Under the pieces are notes generated by a model that saw nothing but the letters and a program-made list of their open reading frames with translations, was not told the DNA's origin and searched no databases. 64,000 nucleotides of DNA from NCBI RefSeq assembly GCF_000024365.1, contig NC_013235.1, positions 4,092,001 to 4,156,000 of the forward strand, in the 5' to 3' direction. Positions 62,121 to 64,000 of the stretch are shown here, in pieces. Every line of letters begins with the position of its first letter. Position 1 is the first letter of the stretch. This DNA is from Nakamurella multipartita DSM 44233 (GTDB taxonomy: Bacteria; Actinomycetota; Actinomycetes; Mycobacteriales; Nakamurellaceae). Both the position numbers and the translations under genes were made by a program.

Positions 62121-64000
62121 TCAGCGCAGCCGGCGACGCCAGTCGTCGAACGCCGACGGCGGCCCGATCCGGGCCCGGGCCCCGGTGATCGCAATCCCGC
62201 CCGGTCCGGCCAGCACCGGCTGTAGCTGCAGTTCCAGCAGCTCGGGGACGTCGTCGGCCAGCGCGGACAGGCGCAGGGCCAAGTCGATCAGCGGCTCCTT
62301 GGGCACCGTGCGGGCGCCGCGGTAGCCGTCCAGCAGTGGCGCGGCCCGCGGGGCGCCGATCAGGTCGGCGGCATCGACATCGGTCAGCGGCACCGCCCGG
62401 TACGCGCGGTCGTCGAGCAGCTCGGTGGCCATCCCGCCGATGCCGAAGGAGACCAGTGCCCCGAACGAGGGGTCGGCGGTGATCCGGAAGACGGTGGGCA
62501 CCTCGGACTTGGCCCGCGGCACCTCCCGCTGCACGTACAGCCACGGTCCGGCGATCGCCGACAGGCTCTCGTAGCCGTGCCGGAGCTGGCTGTCGGTGTG
62601 CAGGCCCAGCCGGATGCCGGCCTGGTCGATGCGGTGCCGCAGCGCGTCGTCGAACGACTTGAGGGCCACCGGGTAGCCGATCTCCTGGGCCGCGGCCACC
62701 GCCTCATCGGCCGAGCCGATCGCCCGGAAGTCCTCGATCCGGATGCCGTAGCCGGCCAGCAGGGTCACCAGTTCGGCGTCGGTCATCGCCCGGGCCGGGT
62801 CCTGCGGGGCCCGCATGCCCTCGACCGCGGCCCGGGCCGCGGCGGCCGCCGCCCGGCGATCCAGGCCCGGCAGGTCGGGCACGGTGCCGGCCGGGCGGGC
62901 CAGCCAGGCGCCGTAGCGAACGCCGAAGGCCAACGCGGCCACCGCCCGTTCCAGGGTCCGGTAGGAGGGCACCGACCCGCGCGCCGGGTGCCCGTGCTCG
63001 TCGAGGACGGCCAGGTGGGCGTTGAGCCCGTCGACGGCCAGGAAGGTGGTGACCGCCGGGATCGGCGCGCCCCGCAACGCGTCCCGCAGGGCGGCCGCGT
63101 GTTCGTGCCCCTCGGTGGCCACCGGCGGCACCCACCCGACGACCAGGGCATCCAGGTCGTCACGGTGGGCCATCTCGCGCACGGCGGCGGCCAGCTCGGC
63201 GGCGCTGACGCCGACGCCCAGATCGACCGGTGAATCAGGGTCGACGATCAGGCCGGCGTCCAGGCAGAAGTCGACCGCCAGCACGCCCAGCGCGCTGGAG
63301 TTGCCGACGATGCCGATCCGGTTCCCCCGTGGCACCGGCTGGGTGGACAGCAACTGGGCGACGTCGAAGGCGGCGGTCAGCCCCGGGGTGCGGATCACCC
63401 CGGACTGTTCGAACAGGGTCGCGACCACGTCCTCGGACAGGGCGGAGCCCTGCAGGCCGACCACCGTCCGGGCGTGCCGGCCGGACTTGACCGCGATCAC
63501 CGGCTTGGTCCGGGCCAGCACCCGGGCCAGCCGGGCGAACTTGCGCGGGTTGCCGAACGATTCCAGGTACAGCAGCACCAGTTCGGTGCGGTCGTCGCCG
63601 TGCCAGTACTGCAGCAGGTCGTTGCCGGAGACGTCGGCCCGGTTGCCGGCCGAGACGAACGTCGACAGGCCCAGGCCGCGGGCCGCGGCGTCGGCCAGGA
63701 TGGCCACGCCCAGCGCGCCGGACTGGCAGAAGAACCCGATCCGGCCGGGCGGCGGGACCACCGGCGCGAGCGAGGCGTTGAGCCGCACGGCCGGGTCGGT
63801 GTTGATCAGGCCGAGGCAGTTGGGACCCAGCAGCCGCATCCCGGCGCCGCGCACCACGGCGGCCATGTGCCGCTGCGCCGCCGCGCCGTCGTCGCCGGCG
63901 TCGCTGAACCCGCCGGTCATCACGACCAGGCCGTGCACCCCCTTGACCCGGCAGGCCTCGACGATGTCGGCGACCGTGTCGGTCGGCACGGTGACCACGG
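62121..64000 (-). CDS. CoA-binding/ATP-grasp acyl-CoA synthetase (ADP-forming type), 5' end outside window
   Basis: About 626 residues are visible; the gene enters from beyond base 64000. From the N-terminal side: a CoA-binding domain (LLGPNCLGLINTDPAVRLNA), a succinyl-CoA-ligase-like domain (GFFCQSGALGVAIL, VGNSSALGVLAVDFCLDAGL) and a C-terminal ATP-grasp domain (LLAGYGIRIEDFRAIGSADE, GYPVALKSFDD). This order matches fused ADP-forming acetate-CoA ligases; an N-terminal acetyltransferase domain may lie outside the window. Convergent with the MFS gene. Confidence 0.88.
   Translation of the reverse strand, partial: VVTVPTDTVADIVEACRVKGVHGLVVMTGGFSDAGDDGAAAQRHMAAVVRGAGMRLLGPNCLGLINTDPAVRLNASLAPVVPPPGRIGFFCQSGALGVAILADAAARGLGLSTFVSAGNRADVSGNDLLQYWHGDDRTELVLLYLESFGNPRKFARLARVLARTKPVIAVKSGRHARTVVGLQGSALSEDVVATLFEQSGVIRTPGLTAAFDVAQLLSTQPVPRGNRIGIVGNSSALGVLAVDFCLDAGLIVDPDSPVDLGVGVSAAELAAAVREMAHRDDLDALVVGWVPPVATEGHEHAAALRDALRGAPIPAVTTFLAVDGLNAHLAVLDEHGHPARGSVPSYRTLERAVAALAFGVRYGAWLARPAGTVPDLPGLDRRAAAAAARAAVEGMRAPQDPARAMTDAELVTLLAGYGIRIEDFRAIGSADEAVAAAQEIGYPVALKSFDDALRHRIDQAGIRLGLHTDSQLRHGYESLSAIAGPWLYVQREVPRAKSEVPTVFRITADPSFGALVSFGIGGMATELLDDRAYRAVPLTDVDAADLIGAPRAAPLLDGYRGARTVPKEPLIDLALRLSALADDVPELLELQLQPVLAGPGGIAITGARARIGPPSAFDDWRRRLR

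Noticed and set aside
1-64000. tRNA, rRNA or tmRNA genes and riboswitches
   Set aside because: None could be recognised on either strand; a ydaO-type riboswitch near the K+ genes was considered, but no convincing structure was seen.

Overview
The window is chromosomal DNA of a very GC-rich actinobacterium. Evidence: codons rich in G/C at the third position, many GTG starts, and a gene order from dxs to sigB that follows the mycobacterial dxs1 - Rv2689c/2690c - ceoB/ceoC - Rv2693c/2694c - Rv2699c - cei - ppgK - sigA - sigB region. Several genes of that order (suhB, dut, and the DUF3710 and DUF3093 genes) are absent. A Nakamurella/Frankineae-like host is a guess, not something the sequence proves.

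Region 1 (1-2046) is the end of a lactate-utilisation operon (lutB, cut by the window edge, and lutC). Region 2 (about 2047-22060) is an insertion-sequence graveyard with two nested stacks. In the first stack an intact IS256-type element (3729-5190) sits inside the transposase gene of a second IS256-type element, next to an IS481-type element; this pile abuts a gene that has lost its 5' end, encoding a caspase-like (peptidase C14) protein with a long alpha-solenoid (HEAT-like) tail. The second stack has three levels. A cargo-free Tn554-like element (tnpA, tnpB, tnpC) sits in the Walker A codons of istB. That IS21-type element in turn sits in the ATPase gene of a DDE-transposase/AAA-ATPase/DUF6431 element. 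Between the stacks lie an ISL3 remnant and an unrecognised winged-helix gene overlapping a 43-residue membrane peptide gene. A frameshifted third IS256 copy and a small IS-like fragment close the region.

Region 3 (22208-39073) is core genome. It begins with an ASCH-domain gene in one operon with a histidine kinase and an OmpR-type regulator, downstream of dxs. Then come a glycerophosphodiester phosphodiesterase, a DUF4265 protein, a TRAM/Fe-S RNA methyltransferase, a KimA-like APC permease divergent from a pair of TrkA-type K+ channel regulators (ceoB, ceoC), a minus-strand operon (DUF4193, MazG-like, OB-fold, DUF3159), a LytR_C membrane protein, polyphosphate glucokinase and the primary sigma factor.

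Region 4 (39113-64000) holds a BlaI/M56 pair and the full cytochrome bd module: cydDC and cydAB, separated by a LuxR-type regulator with an atypical receiver. A DevR/DosR-like box and a palindrome lie upstream of cydA. It continues with a superfamily 2 helicase, a YihY membrane protein, psuG with a PfkB-family kinase, a DNA-repair glycosylase-like protein, a methyltransferase, a protein made of nine-residue Ser/Gly/Ile repeats, D-aminoacyl-tRNA deacylase, a second group 1/2 sigma factor (sigB-like) behind an ECF-type promoter candidate, an MFS exporter and a CoA-ligase cut by the window end.

All assignments come from reading motifs, frames and junctions; no database search was possible.
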